Source: Ephydatia muelleri (lineage: Eukaryota; Porifera; Demospongiae; Spongillida; Spongillidae). From it: DNA of 64,000 nt. The stretch spans positions 1,022,948 through 1,086,947 of the forward strand of contig JABACO010000022.1 in assembly GCA_013339895.1 (NCBI GenBank), in the 5' to 3' direction. This document shows positions 21,701-34,480 of this stretch, in pieces (position 1 is the first letter of the stretch; the number at the start of each line of letters is the position of its first letter). The position numbers and the translations under genes are program-made. Below the pieces are notes generated by a model that was not told the DNA's origin, searched no databases, and saw nothing but the letters and a program-made list of their open reading frames with translations.

Positions 21701-24563
21701 ACAGGTGAAGCACTCCCAGTTAGTAAAAACCCAGGAGATGCAGTGATTGGAGGATCTTTGAACCAAAATGGAGTCCTGCTGATTGAAGCCACACATGTTG
21801 GATCTGACGCGATGTTGGCACAGATAGTGAAACTAGTGGAGGAGGCGCAGACGTCAAAGGTGGGCGTGATAAAGAGTGGGGAGATGCGGGGGTAATCTGT
21901 GCTATTCGAGCATGGTAGATGCAACAAAAAACTATAAGATATTATTTGTCAACAGCTCATTAGGCTTAATAATCCACAGGCTTAATAATCCACTGGCTTA
22001 ATAATCCACTGGGCAGTACACATTGCAATGAGAATGCAATCATTCTTATTTATCATTGCAGGCTCCAATCCAACGAATCGCAGACATGGTAGCTGGTTAT
22101 TTTGTGCCAGGGATCATTGTGTTGTCCTCTGTTACATTTGTTAGCTGGCTGATTGCATGGCAGGTCAGCAAGTCATTGAACCCTGCTTTGGAGGTGAGAT
22201 AGGCTGCCAGGTTGTGTTGTAAGGATCCACAATAATATTCAACCTGGTATGTGATGCATAATCTTTCTATTTCAGAGTAACTGCTCAAACTACAAGCTCC
22301 TCGTTCACAAGACTTGGGTACACTCCTCCACAGTATATGTATTGCGGAGGAATTACAATTGTTTTCAAAAAGGCCATTTCAGTTCTCCTAATTGCTTGCC
22401 CTTGCGCATTGGGGTTGGCCACACCCACTGCTGTGATGGTGGGCACTGGTATGGGTGCAATAATGGAATATTAATCAAAGGAGGAGAGCCATTGGAAGCC
22501 ACCCACAAGGTATAGGCCTGCAGTTCGCAGCTGCTCATTGTAAAATGGGTCATGTACCCTATAGCATGGAATTCATGCTGTGTTCATATCTATTGTGCCT
22601 CTGTTAGGTGCGTGCAGTGATTTTTGACAAGACTGGTACTTTAACCCATGGGAAGCCAGATGTCACCAAGGTTCTGCTTTTTGTGGCAGAGAGTGTGTGT
22701 CCACACACCCTATTTCTGGCCATTGTGGGATTGGCTGAAAGCAAACAGTGAACACCCTCTGGGTACGGCTGTCACAAACTATGCAAAAAGGGTAAGTGTA
22801 ATTATGTAGTGCAAAATACCATTCAATAGCTAATTACCCTGCAGATATTGGGAGATGTGATATCTGGTATGTCAGCTGACTTTGAAGCTATTCCGGGAAA
22901 GGGTCTGCAGTGCTCAGTGCAGGGGGTAGAGGGTTATATGGAGCAAGCACCAATGACATCAGAGATTACAAGACATCTGTATTACACACCAAGTACCAGT
23001 TTGATGACCTCTGGGGACCAGACAAGTGTAGGTCAGCCTTCAAGAGTCTACAAGGTGAGGGAATTAACTTTCATCACTAGCTCATTGTGTGGTTTTACTG
23101 TACTCAGGTTCAATAGGAAACAGGGACTGGATGCAGGCTAATGGACTAACTGTGACAGATGAGGTGGAAGTTGATGTCCAGACATTTGAGCAGATGGGAC
23201 AAACTGTTGTGCTCTGTGCAATTGAATGGTGTGTACATGAAACACTAACAACAGAAGGGATAGTCAGCTTTGCATGAAGCTGAAGAATGTTATTACTGAG
23301 CATGAATTTTGTGTGCTAAGCTGGTCTACATGCTGTGTTAGGTTGCTTATCCACACATGTATTGAGCTGGCATGAATGGTTCACACTAGAAAATATATAT
23401 CACTGATACCATTATGGCCTGTGTGCTATATACTATTCTATGGTTAATGCCTTTGCAGGTATCCTTGTTGGAGCAATTGCTATTGCAGACACAGTGAAGG
23501 AAGAAAGAAGCAGCTTTAGCCGTTCAAGCATTGCATGACAGTGGGCTTACTGTGATCCTGCTTACTGGAGACAACAGGCGAACTGCTAAAGCAATTGCTG
23601 AACAAGTAAGCCACACATCAATTAAAAGAGGTCTTTCTTAGAGAACAGTGTACAGGAGACATGGATGCAATGTACTGAACCAAATGATTGACTATAGCAA
23701 AGTGCAATACTCTTGCAAGCTTTTAACATCAGCACATAAAAAATTAAAACACAAAAAAGTATTCATATTTATTGTTCTAGGTGGGCATTTGTTCAGATAA
23801 TGTCTATGCAGAAGTCCTTCCATCCCACAAAAAGAACATGGTGTCAGACTACAGGAGCAGGGTCTTAAGGTATGTGCACCACACCATATCACGGCATCAT
23901 TACCCCATCTCTTGTCCTCCATAAAGGTTGCAATGGTTGGGGATGGCATATAGACTCACCAGCTTTGGCCCAGGCTGATGTTGGGATAGCTATTGGAACA
24001 GGGACAGATGTGGCTGTGGAAGCTGCTGATATAGTGTTGGTCAAGGTATTATGTTGCCTTGTTGTCAAGTTATGAGTGCATGTATTCATACACTCGCTCT
24101 CTCAATTTCTAAGGATGACCTGCTGGACGTTGTCACAGCAATTGACCTTTCAAAGCAGACTGTTAGAAGAATTCGAATCAATTTCATGTGGGCAGTGATC
24201 TACAATCTGGTGGGAATCCCTTAGCAGCTGGAATATTTGCTCCTCTTGGACTATCTCTTGAACCTTGGATGAGCAGCCTTGCAATGGCATTTAGCTCTGT
24301 CTCTGTGGTATGCAGCTCTCTGCTTCTCAGATGGTATGTACTATTATGCTGTTCAATTGTTTGTATTTTAAAATAAAGTTAAACTCATTCTTCTTCTAAC
24401 AGCTATCGTAAGCCAAGTTTCGATCATCTTGTACCATCCTACACACTCAACGAAAGACGGAAGTAACAGCACGCAGCTCAGCACATATTCTGTACATAAT
24501 GTTTTCAAGCCTGCAGACAAAGATGGCTATGAGAGACTGCTTGACGATTCTATGTCCTCCTAA
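18779..24563 (+). CDS. ATP7-like: Copper-transporting P1B-type ATPase, ATP7A/B-like (copy B), frame broken as read
   Basis: Tandem paralogue of copy A with the same exon order: 18779-19250, 19398-19582, 19649-19788, 19847-20010, 20065-20226, 20635-20853, 21085-21195, 21250-21375, 21428-21519, 21576-21859, 22062-22193, 22276-22509, 22608-22791, 22845-23054, 23108-23228, 23459-23605, 23781-23869, 23927-24045, 24114-24333, 24403-24563. Four HMA domains are present (GMVCKSC, GMTCHSC, GMSCSSC, GMTCASC); the first domain of copy A is absent. The exon 2 linker is longer and ends in a lysine run. TGEA, CPC, DKTGT and SEHP can be read, but in shifting frames. One-base discrepancies occur at the exon 3 donor and in exons 10, 12 (two), 13, 15 (two), 16, 17, 18 (inside GDGIND), 19 and 20. 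The last frame ends in a GYERLL-type dileucine tail. It could be a young pseudogene or a functional gene in poorly polished sequence; I lean to the latter because no substitution-type stop codons are seen. Confidence 0.85.
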
Positions 24564-26395
24564 CACTCCAAACAACTGATAAAATTTGCAGCTGAGTCAT
24601 GGAGCATATCTCTTTAATATCAATTTTAATTCTGCAACAGTGTGTGATCAATTTGTTGTATTCCTTTTGTTTTTTAATTGCAATACATGTATATGTAATC
24701 TATTATGATGATCATAATCCCCCCACACTCTCTCCCCCCCCCCTCCCAAAAATGAACGGCCAAAAGCTTTATTCGACTAAAGGCATAAGCTTCCAAAACA
24801 ACTTCTCGCTGTGAGGTAGAAATGGATAGCAGCTATATATGAGTTGACCATTATTTTACAGTGTGCTAAATGGAGAAAATTTATTTGACGTTAGGCTATC
24901 GTAGCTAGATAACTAATTATAAACTCATTCTTAGCGCTATAAATTACGCAAAATAAGTGCATTCATTTCGATGCATGGATCATCCCACAAGTATTCAATT
25001 TCTCCACCGCGCAATTCTTAGACAAAGGAAGGCCTTTAGCCGCTCTTTGATTAGTCTACATTTACTGAACGATGACCAGATAGACTCAATGGGAAACTAA
25101 GGACATTGTAGTCATTAAATCCAAAGGAAAGGGATCTGGAAGTATGGTTTCAACTTCATACTGACACGAGATCTTTCTTTCATAAGCAAACGTGAAGCAA
25201 GGGGTCTAAAGGAGTATGGGGTAAACAAAGAAGGCTACTGGTACAAAACTTGTATTAAGATAATGAAGGAATTCCTACAGGTCTTATTCAAGTTCTGAAG
25301 GAGAGTGGAACTACGGGAAGAAATGACACTGGCTGAGATGAGAGAGGAAATTTGCCACTCATGTGGACTTCTAAGAGGAAAAGGCCGGTCTATCGTGAAC
25401 ACTTACTGCATCAACATGGTCACATGCTGCCCACATTTCACTGGCGAGGTGAATCCTACTTCACGCAGGAAAGCTTGAGTTCCGCTATTTTAGAAGGTCA
25501 CTGTGCTGGTAAAGAACTAGAAAGAGTCACTAAAAACTGATATACAAGTCGCACAGAATTAAGAGTTGGAACTGCCACACCAATAACTTTATTCATGCAC
25601 GTTTTTCTTTTCAGTACATTAATTATAGCTTTAAAACTCTCTATTAGTTTGATTTTACCACGTGTGTACTCTAAGAAACTTTTTATTTGTTTCTTGATCG
25701 TACTGCATTTGGGCATTTTATACAGACATACTTTTTTCATGCATTTTCGTGTATTTTGAAAGCCCTAGCCTAATAGAAGTACGATGAAACAAAACACTGT
25801 CTATATCATTGTTTATCATTACACCCTGGATCTTAAACATAAACATAATTTTAATTAGCTGTTCATTAGAAAGGTGAAGAACGTGCATTTTGGTTACTAA
25901 GCAACTCACCAATAAGATGTGAATACTCTAAAACACTTATCACTATTCCTTATTTCAAGGTTTCAACGGTATTAAGTTAACGGGTATAAAAGTGAAGTGT
26001 CCTGAACAACGCACTATAACTTTGGGAGTTTATGCCTTTGCACTCTACGTAATTGTACCATTATATCATAGCGCTACACATGCCCCCCCCCCCCCTTCCC
26101 CCCGCATCCATCTGCTCATTACATGCTCATGTGATACAGGCAAGAGTGACCTCATTAAATACTCTACAGCAGTGCCTAATAGGCATAGATATTCATTGAA
26201 GAGGCGGAGGCTTACACGATTGCGCATGCTAATGCGCCTATCATTGTTACGTGAGAACCCCCCCCCCCCCGGGGAGAAGTCGGGGATTTGACACGTGAAT
26301 ATCATTACTGGGCCCCACATATTTGACCTAGTCCGGGCATTTGACCTTTCAACACGTGACAGATTTTGTTGGACGCCGAACAAATGGAAATGGAT
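24564..26395. other. 3' flank of ATPase B and intergenic DNA
   Basis: No supported gene. A C-run lies at about 26083-26096 and another at about 26259-26270. A stretch at about 25050-25540 has some coding-like texture, but no frame stays open for long and I do not recognise it. Confidence 0.4.
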
Positions 26396-26640
26396 CTTCC
26401 AAGGGACAATTGAGTTACTATCAGGCCGCTTTCCATCTGAGTGAAATATTTGGATAGAAACTTAAGTTAGTTGAACTGTGCCACGAAGATAGCACACACA
26501 CGCACAGACACACCACACACGCAAACACGCACGCATACGGACATGCTGCATCCCACACTAGAAGTTGGCCACACTTCCAAGGGACAATTGAGGCCGCTTT
26601 CCATCTGAGTGAAATTTGGATAGAACTTAAGTTAGTTAAA

Positions 26641-26740
26641 NNNNNNNNNNNNNNNNNNNNNNNNNNNNNNNNNNNNNNNNNNNNNNNNNNNNNNNNNNNN
26701 NNNNNNNNNNNNNNNNNNNNNNNNNNNNNNNNNNNNNNNN
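26641..26740. other. Assembly gap, 100 N
   Basis: Exactly 100 undetermined bases, the conventional placeholder for a gap of unknown size. The sequence just before it (26574-26640) is a slightly altered second copy of 26396-26473, and a poly-G run (about 26780-26811) follows just after it. The join is therefore uncertain. Confidence 0.98.
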
Positions 26741-26779
26741 CTACTGTATGTGTATTCATACTCAGCTGTAAGGGGGTGT

Positions 26780-26811
<32 letters not shown>

Positions 26812-26812
<1 letters not shown>

Positions 26813-28552
26813 AGGTAAGTAGCATGCACGTGTTGTTCAGCATTAGGCACCTGCAAATATTCTCACATGAGTCATTCTAGACACCAGACTAAACTGCAAG
26901 TCAATTGTACTGTCATCGTGGTATGATCAGTTATGTGGTATACACAAACACATGCACACATACACCAATGTTGACTTTTATATTCAAATTCATGTGCATT
27001 TCATCTATGATAGCTGCACTAAACTCACCTTTGTGATGGCACATCAGATGGCTGCTTAAATGACGGGCCACCTCGTCCCATTTTTCGTATTTTTGACGTG
27101 GTGTCAGTTTTATTTTCTGCTGTGTAAGGGCATACAGCACATAACAATAATGGGAAGCCAAATCACATCATACCATCAACTCCACTTTGAATGAGCAGCA
27201 TGAAATTGTCATGCGCCATCTGCGTTTGCCAAATGTTGGCGAATTTTATTCCTCATACTCTTGACATGTGTGGAGGAAAGAAAGTTCATTGTAACCAAAA
27301 TATACACTTTCATCTCAATCAATCTTATGCACCCCAGCCATTTGGTGCAATAGTGTGGATTCAGATGGTACTAAATGCTAAATAATAGTGTGTGTGTACA
27401 TAAGGAATGTACTGTGTATCTTCGTCACTTTGGGAAGGAAGGCTGCATGTTCCCACTGAGAGATGCCAATTAGTGTGGATGAGACGCCAAAGAGTTCCCA
27501 TAAGCATTAAATGTGTTTGTTTTGGCATATAACCGTTGCAAAATGGGTTCCTGCCTGTGGCTAATCGGCTGTGTCTTTACAGATAGCCATGTATGGAGCA
27601 TGGAATTCAATCGATTAATGTCGGAATATTTTTTGTGTAAACTAAAATAGAGTTGTCCAAAATCAACTAAATGAGGCAGCAGAGGAAGCAGGAAGGAGGG
27701 TTTCAACAATATCAAAAGACGCCGTGAATATAAATAACATGTAATTGGTACAGTGCTTCATAGGGTCTGGAAAAATCCTTTGATAAAGGTACAAGCATCT
27801 GTAATGCAGAAATGCGTCTCTTGGCGTTAATCGGTTAAGCAGGAGTGTACTTTAAAGTTGTGATATTCAATGCTTCCCAATTACTGGAGAGTGCAGTTGA
27901 AGTCCAAGGAAGAGTGGATGGTGTGTATATAAAAGTGGTACAGCACTATACACGCTCACCCACTACACACTCACACTACACACGTACAAATGACACTATT
28001 GCTTTGTGTACATTGTGTGCATCGAATATGGTAATGATGGAAATGTAAAAATACATGTAGACATATAAACATACATACATGTATGGTTGATGTTGTGGTG
28101 CGTATGTGTGCGCATGTGTGTATGTGTAAGTGTGTCCAGCATGTGTGCATGTGTATTGTGTGTGTATGTGTGTAGTATGTATGTGTGTGTATATGTTTAT
28201 TGTGTGTATGTGTGTATGTGTGACTGTATGCAGTGTTGGCTCTCTTGGGCTCTTTATCCTGGAACGAATCTTGTTCAATAGTACCCATTGATAGCAACTT
28301 TACTTTGTATGGTTTGTGAATTCTGTGAGACACTCAGTTAAGAAAACTGGTTACAGCCCTACTCCAATAAATACATGGCCTTTCACACTGTGCTGATCAA
28401 AATGTTATTTATTGATACAAGGCCACCTCTCACACATAGAATGTCAGGTACTGTGTCATTTCCCTCAACTGGGCTCAACTTCCCTATGTGGGGTGACCTC
28501 ATCTGATGCATGAGTGTGTATTAGTGCAGTATAGATGTTTGTGGAGTACAAT
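26812..28552. other. Intergenic DNA downstream of the coiled-coil gene
   Basis: No gene supported. A TG/TATG-rich tract lies at about 28085-28225. On the minus strand AATAAA (28413-28408) is about 140 bases beyond the stop of the coiled-coil gene and is its likely polyadenylation signal. Confidence 0.45.
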
Positions 28553-31353
28553 CTATGGCTTCATGCTCTCAAACATGTCAACATCTTCCTCCTCTGAACT
28601 GTTCCTCACCTGCCATGTAGCTCGCTCCTCCACCTGAGCAACTTCATCCACCTCTGGCTCCACCTCCTGTTAATACACGCACAGGATTATCCAGTGTAAG
28701 TACATGCCTCCCCCTCTCCCACCCTCACCTGCAAAATCGGATCTTCAATTTCCACCTATTGAACATGTGCACAATTAACCAGTGCATGTTGATGTAGGAT
28801 ACACAATGTGCACTCTAATAATGCATAGCACCCAACTCCCCTCCACCCCACAAATCTCTCCCACATATTGGCACCCACCATTCCTAGCAGCGGTGATGGT
28901 TGGGGGACTGGCTGAGGTGGGTGGGGTTGTGTCAGGGGACTTGTTGGGGAGCGGAATAGCCGCCTTTGAACCTGATGGGTGGATGGGATAAAGAACGTGA
29001 CAGGTCATTCCTTGTTTCTAGGAAACCTGACATGGGAACTAGATTTAGGCACCATATATTGGATTCACTGTATTGTGTTTAAAAACATGTGGCATATGCA
29101 TCTTTCATTGGACGTGGTTGACTGACACACTCTAAGTGAAGATAAATGCAGCAATGAAGGGAATGTTCTTTAACTTATTAGGCAAACTGCATGCATCTAC
29201 AATAGACTTAAACTGGTGACCAGACATTTTACGGGTAGGGTGTGATGCTAATGACATGTTCCCATGCTTTGTAGCAGGTTTCGGCTACTCTTCTCTCAGT
29301 ACCCACACTTAAGAAGTATTGCATCCTATGTGATATCTTTGCTGCACTAGCCACCCCTGTTTACCCGCCAAGTGAAGACTAAATATTGCCATATCAAACC
29401 GATCCCCCAGATTGCGCTTGTATGCCTGCTAAAGGGGGATATACTGTCGATCCTGTACCAACCCCTTTCTCTACAGAAGCAGATCCTAATAATAGAGTTA
29501 AAGCCAGAGGTAATAGTAAAAAACTAATAATCTTGGAAAAGCCATAAGACACTTACAGTCAATGGACACACAGTGGCACAAATACCTCTGTTAGGGCCCT
29601 GCCCTCTTTCGTTATCTCTGAGTTTTCCCTCCTCTCCTCCCATTTCTGTCTCCACTCTTGTAATTCTTCCCTCAAGGCCTCTATATCTTCCTGCCGTGAA
29701 TGGAAGAACAATCAACCATATGCCTATTCAGGACTGGCCCATCTGGCACTATGATTATGTTTAAACATATGGTATCCAAACTACTGTACTAGGGATATAG
29801 TGACACAAACCTCTCTATGCAGCTGTTCTGCCATGAGGGCTTCCCTCTCCTCTCTCTCCTCCTCTCACGCCTTATGGAGTCCCTCCCTGAGGGCCAACAT
29901 CTCCTGCCTGAAGGCCTCCTTTTCCTGCATATGCTATGGACAGAGAACTCTTCACAATTGTCAGCCATCGATGCATTAGACTATGACCCATGACGTGCAT
30001 GTAATGACTCTTTGAGTTCCATTCTTACTTCATAATCATTTCTCTTTGCCTCCCTCCCCTCGCGAGTTGCGAGGAGCACTTCGAGTTCATTCAAAGTCTG
30101 CATGGGTGCACAATACCTAGAGTGACACCCACACCCAGTATACCACACCCACACCCAGTATACCACACCCACACCCAGTATGGCCACACCCACCCCATTA
30201 TCCACACCCACACCCCGTATACCACACACCCACACCCACACCCAGTATCCCACCCCCACACCCTATACCACACCCCCACCCACACCCATATACCCACACC
30301 CACCCACCCCACCCAGTATACCACACACCACACCCAGTATACCACACCCACACCCACACCCAGTATACCAAACCCACCCACCACCCCCAGTATACCACAC
30401 CCAACCCCGTTCACAGTCTACCCCCATACCCCCCCCACCCCCCACACCCTTATACCACACCCACCCCCCTTTCCACACCCCCCCCCCCCCCCGTTATACC
30501 CCCCCCCCCCCCGTACTACCACCCCCCCAACAACCCCCCCCCCCCCCCCACCCCCCTCCCCCACACCCAGTATACCAACCCACTCGCAGTATAAGCAATA
30601 CTCACTCACTGCAAGTCATACCAAACAGGGATATACCTTTCTGGTAACAACAGCTCCTCCTTGAAATGGAGGAGCTCCTGTACCCTCCTTCTTTGCTTCC
30701 GCGCATTCCTCCTTGAGGGTGGTGACTTCAAGCTTGGGAGCTATGCATGAGAGAGTCAACATCAAGACCAAACCCAACACATATATTTCAGAGCTATGGA
30801 AAAAATTCTCAGCTGGGTCATAGAGATAATATAGTGCATACCTAGGTGACTAGGCAAACTCTCAGTGTTCATAGCACTTTAAGCCTCCAATTCTCAAATA
30901 TGCCTGGCGTATAGTTTTTCAAATCATTCTTTGGATACAGAAATGAACAAACGCTTCTGCATGTTTTCAAATGACAAAGTTGTAAAATAGGTTTTTATAA
31001 CCACTGAATGTGTGCAGCTATACATTAGTTATTTGTACTGGTAGCGTGTTGATTACACCAATGCAGAATGTGTCAACATACGTTTTCAACTGAAGTCTTG
31101 CCTCCTCCAGCTCCTTTATCATCCTCCTGCCCTTCTCCTCCATTTTTTCTACTTTTCTGGCGTGTTGCTGCTCTGCAATCATACAAGGAGCAGCATGGAT
31201 ATATAGCAGTGGGCGTGTCCACTTACGAAGGTCCTGTATCTGCTGCTCGTGCAGCGCCTCCTCCTCCTGTCCGGCGGCAAGGAGAAGATCCATCCTCTCC
31301 TGCTGCCGCCGGACAGTGTGCTCAAGTTGCATCTGGATCTCATTAGGTGGGGT
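28553..31353 (-). CDS. Coiled-coil protein gene, at least nine exons, 5' end missing
   Basis: Minus-strand exons, in order of translation: 31353-31227, 31172-31082, 30740-30637, 30097-30029, 29924-29811, 29690-29586, 28971-28879, 28755-28729 (27 nt), 28666-28553 with the stop. All have GT-AG borders, and the last six are exact multiples of three. The protein is rich in E, K, Q and R in helical heptad-like runs (for example [20 protein letters not shown] and [18 protein letters not shown]). A proline-rich segment ([17 protein letters not shown]) follows, then an acidic tail ending MFESMKP. The first exon found has an acceptor (TACAG) before it, so the true start lies upstream and the ATG at 31365 is probably not it. 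The junction between exons two and three is out of phase, and exon five has an in-frame TGA at 29867-29865 where CGA would fit. I do not recognise the family. Confidence 0.7.
30121..30600. repeat. CACCCA-rich degenerate satellite in an intron
   Basis: A degenerate array of CACACCCAGTATACCA and related units, turning into nearly pure C runs at about 30420-30560. It lies in the intron between exons three and four of the coiled-coil gene. The reading frames across it are repeat artefacts. Confidence 0.9.
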
Positions 31354-31365
31354 CTGTACAGACAT

Positions 31366-31804
31366 ACATGTACACTATACTCACTTGTCATGTTATAATT
31401 GCAGTGTAACAACGCAACTAGCTACAAACCCTCCATTTCCAACTCCTGGTTGTTCCCATAAATATTCATATCGCAGAATGAAGGCCCGACATGTAATTTA
31501 CTAAATGATTCTAATGCACTCAATTCGACAATAGAGGATTGTCTTAACCAAGTTTAAGCTTCATCAAAGGAAGCGTTTGTCTGTCACGGGAAGTGGGCTT
31601 GAGATGCTTTTTGTGATGAGCGCTAGCCCGAATGTGTTTGGTGTTGTGAAAGATGGTGGTGTTTGTTTTTTTCCCCCTCGTTCAAGGGGCTTGTAACAAA
31701 TTAAACACACCATGTGGCTTAGGTGACACTTCCTCAAATCGTATTTCAGCACAAATTGCATTCTTTGCGCGCGTGACCTTATACCAGTGATATTTCTGTT
31801 GCAC
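31366..31804. other. Region upstream of the known exons of the coiled-coil gene
   Basis: Upstream exons of the minus-strand coiled-coil gene should lie here or further right, but I could not identify any with confidence. No other feature stands out before the MITE at 31805. Confidence 0.3.
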
Positions 31805-32180
31805 CAGTGGCGTAGCGTGAGTGTTGTGCGCCCGGGGACATAATGCACTACTGGCGCCGGGGGGTGGGGGGTGGTGCTGTCGACTTGTGGCCCGGGGGGT
31901 GGGGGGGTGGGGTCGGGTGGTGGTGCTGTCGGCTTGTGGCCCGGGGGCAGGGGGGCTGTCGGCTTCTGGCCCGGGGGGGGGGGGTACCTAGTGGAAAAGA
32001 GGGAAAGGGAGGAGCCTTATATTATATGAACGGGTTACAACTGCCCCCGGTATCTGCCCATGCGTTTGTGAGTTCTCGTTGACGCGATTATTAATTATCT
32101 CTTGTCTATTTCGGCGCCCCCTCAACCCTGCGCCCGGGGACATATGTCCCCCCCTGCACCCCCCCTCGCTAACACCACTG
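31805..32180. mobile_element. hAT-like MITE, 376 bp
   Basis: The termini CAGTGGCGTAGC and GCTAACACCACTG are imperfect inverted repeats with the CAGTGGCG-type start common in hAT MITEs. They are bordered by an exact 8-bp target duplication TGTTGCAC (31797-31804 and 32181-32188). The interior is G-rich, with repeats of GGCCCGGGGG. There is no coding capacity. Confidence 0.88.
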
Positions 32181-32537
32181 TGTTGCACATACCCGTTCGG
32201 GAACGAGACACAATCTAGTAGTTTTGTACAGCCTGACCAGCTGTCGTATGTAATGCCGCCTTTGCCGAGCAAGCGTGATCTAGGGGGCTGGGTACCTGCA
32301 CATTAGTATTGCTTTATATTAATTAGCACGTGTAGAACGTACAAATGCTGAAGCCGTCGGGGGCATTTTTCGAAAGACTGAGAAGGTCAAGGTTTCGGCT
32401 GCTAGTGGCGAAGGATGTAGCTAAATTATGTTTAGCGTCTGGTGCTTCTTTGCAACGGTTCCTAATTACCATATCTGAGAGTCCAGCCATTGAATTAGAC
32501 ACTCCTCCAAAATATACGTTGAGAGTCGCTTGACTTC

Positions 32538-32539
<2 letters not shown>

Positions 32540-32571
<32 letters not shown>
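32540..32571. repeat. Poly-C tract
   Basis: An uninterrupted run of about 32 cytosines. The flanking DNA from 32189 to 32800 has no supported gene; the 62-codon open frame at 32345-32533 just before the tract has no recognisable homology. Confidence 0.95.
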
Positions 32572-32804
32572 ATAACTAAATCCTGGATTTCCCGGGCGAA
32601 GATCTCTTGTATCGAGATTTTCACACTTTTCTTCTTTCCGCTATGCCTCTTAGTCACGTGGGTATTGGCCTGGCTACTTCGGTCCGAACTAATTAGGTTA
32701 CACTAGGCATTTAATCTTACTGAGGGCAAGTTTTTCTACCCATTTTTGCCGTTTGCATGCTGCTCTCGTGATATATTTTATATTGTATATCTGCATTCCC
32801 TATT

Positions 32805-33190
32805 CCCATGCCCTCTCCACCTTGTCTCCCTCCTCTAACCTTTCCCCCATTCCACCCTGTCCCTTCCACCTTCCCCTCCAACTCCCCCTCCACCTTCCCC
32901 CTCCACCTTCCCCCTCCACTTCCTCCCCCTCCACCTTCCCCCTCCACCTCCCCTCCCCTCCAACCTTCCCCCTCCACCTCCCCCCTCCACCTCCCCCTCC
33001 ACCTTCCCCTCCACACCTCCCCCTCCACCTTCCCCCTCCACATTCCCCCCCGCACCGTCGCCCCTACCAACCTTCCCCCGTCCACCTTCCCCCTCCACCT
33101 TCCCCTCCACTTTCCGCCACCACCCACCTACCCCCTCCATCTTCCCCTCCACCTCCCCTCCTCCACTTTCTACACTGCCACCTCCCTCGT
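32805..33190. repeat. CCACCTTCCCCCT low-complexity array
   Basis: A pyrimidine-rich array of degenerate units around CCACCTTCCCCCTC. The long open frames on both strands (P/S/T-rich and G/E/R/V-rich) are composition artefacts. Confidence 0.9.
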
Positions 33191-34397
33191 GCATTATAGA
33201 GTGTTCTATTAACGTACACGTATGACTTCTTCCAGGTCTGACGTGGCCGGGGCGGTGGGCGAGAGTTGCAGCTTTGGTGGAAACAATACACATCATATTA
33301 GACCCGGCTATATTTTGTATCATTTCATACCTCCATATAGCTTGTAGCAAATGTGATTGTGGCATATGCAACTACGTCATTTATAGTAGCGGAGGTGCGG
33401 AAATGTCCGACGCGATACTGGCGATATTACGGTGGCGTAAATTTGACGCAAGTTGATGTGATAACAAGAGATGTGATGACTCACCATATACAATGCAGGA
33501 GAACCGGTTGACCTATCACTTCAATTGTTTTCTTTGTTTGTTAATACCCATGCATGTGCTCTGTATCATCTTGTGATGCAGCAGGTTGATCAGGCTTCCT
33601 TACTGGTGTGAAAGGATGTGCATATTTAACTGGTCTGGTGCTGTCACATCTTTCAATGTCTGGATCGGACATTTTAGCTGATCAAAGGACAGACTTGGGG
33701 ACCTGTTCACTGATAGAGGGCGCATGCAATGGTTTGTGGATTGCTTGGTAGGCGCCTCGCCTCTGTTGACTGGCACAGTCGGGAGTAATTCCAACATGTC
33801 ACATTGTCTTGGTGTACATCCAGGGTCAGACATGTGTAATTGTTTTGAACAATGTATACCGTATACTTATTTTGCGTGCGCTGCATCTACACTGAGTCAG
33901 AAAATTGGTATTGATTACAGAACATGTACAGAGCGCTACGTAACACAGCACGAAATGTTATTTATACATGTATGTACAGAAAATGCGGACATCCATAGAC
34001 ATACAATGATAGAAGTAGTTGATTTTTTTTTCAACCTGGCACAAAATTTGTATTTTAAAATAACACTTGCTTTTCGCTTTAATCTTATGCCGAGCAGCAG
34101 AATCAACAACAAGATTAATTACTTTGCCATTACGTAATTTTTTGTTGAGCAATGATAATTAATAACTTGTCAATGGAATGGGCGTGCCCTTGTTAGTGCA
34201 AATTGGTCACGGAAGTCCCATACACGACGTTAGGTTTTGAAAACATATCGATATCGTACATGAACGAATGGAATTACGGTATGGGGGAAAAAAGATGGTG
34301 GACATTAACCTTTTTGTCACGTACCCAGACCCTTATTCCCACAGCTGCGGATGGATTACATCACCGCTACGTGAAAGAGGTGACTTCTCATACCCAA
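33191..34397. other. Intergenic DNA, no gene supported
   Basis: Only scattered open frames, the longest at 33724-34137, with no motif, splice context or repeat that I can identify. Confidence 0.35.
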
Positions 34398-34480
34398 ACC
34401 CACCATGACGTAAGTGTTTATCACTTACACTACGACAAGTGTTTATACTGTAAGCGATAAACACTTACGTCATGGTGGGT
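34398..34480. repeat. Hairpin with 24-25 bp perfect stems
   Basis: ACCCACCATGACGTAAGTGT at the left is repeated inverted at the right, with a loop of about 33 bases that itself contains a partial GTGTTTAT copy. The stem includes two palindromic TGACGT (CRE-like) half sites. Pairing continues outward with mismatches. Confidence 0.8.

Noticed and set aside
31018..31365. Single-exon 115-aa minus-strand gene
   Set aside because: Internal GTAAGT and TTGCAG splice sites and an acceptor before the putative ATG show that it is two exons of a larger coiled-coil gene plus intron sequence.
32717..33371. G/E/R-rich and P/S/T-rich frames
   Set aside because: Pyrimidine-rich low-complexity array, open on both strands for compositional reasons.
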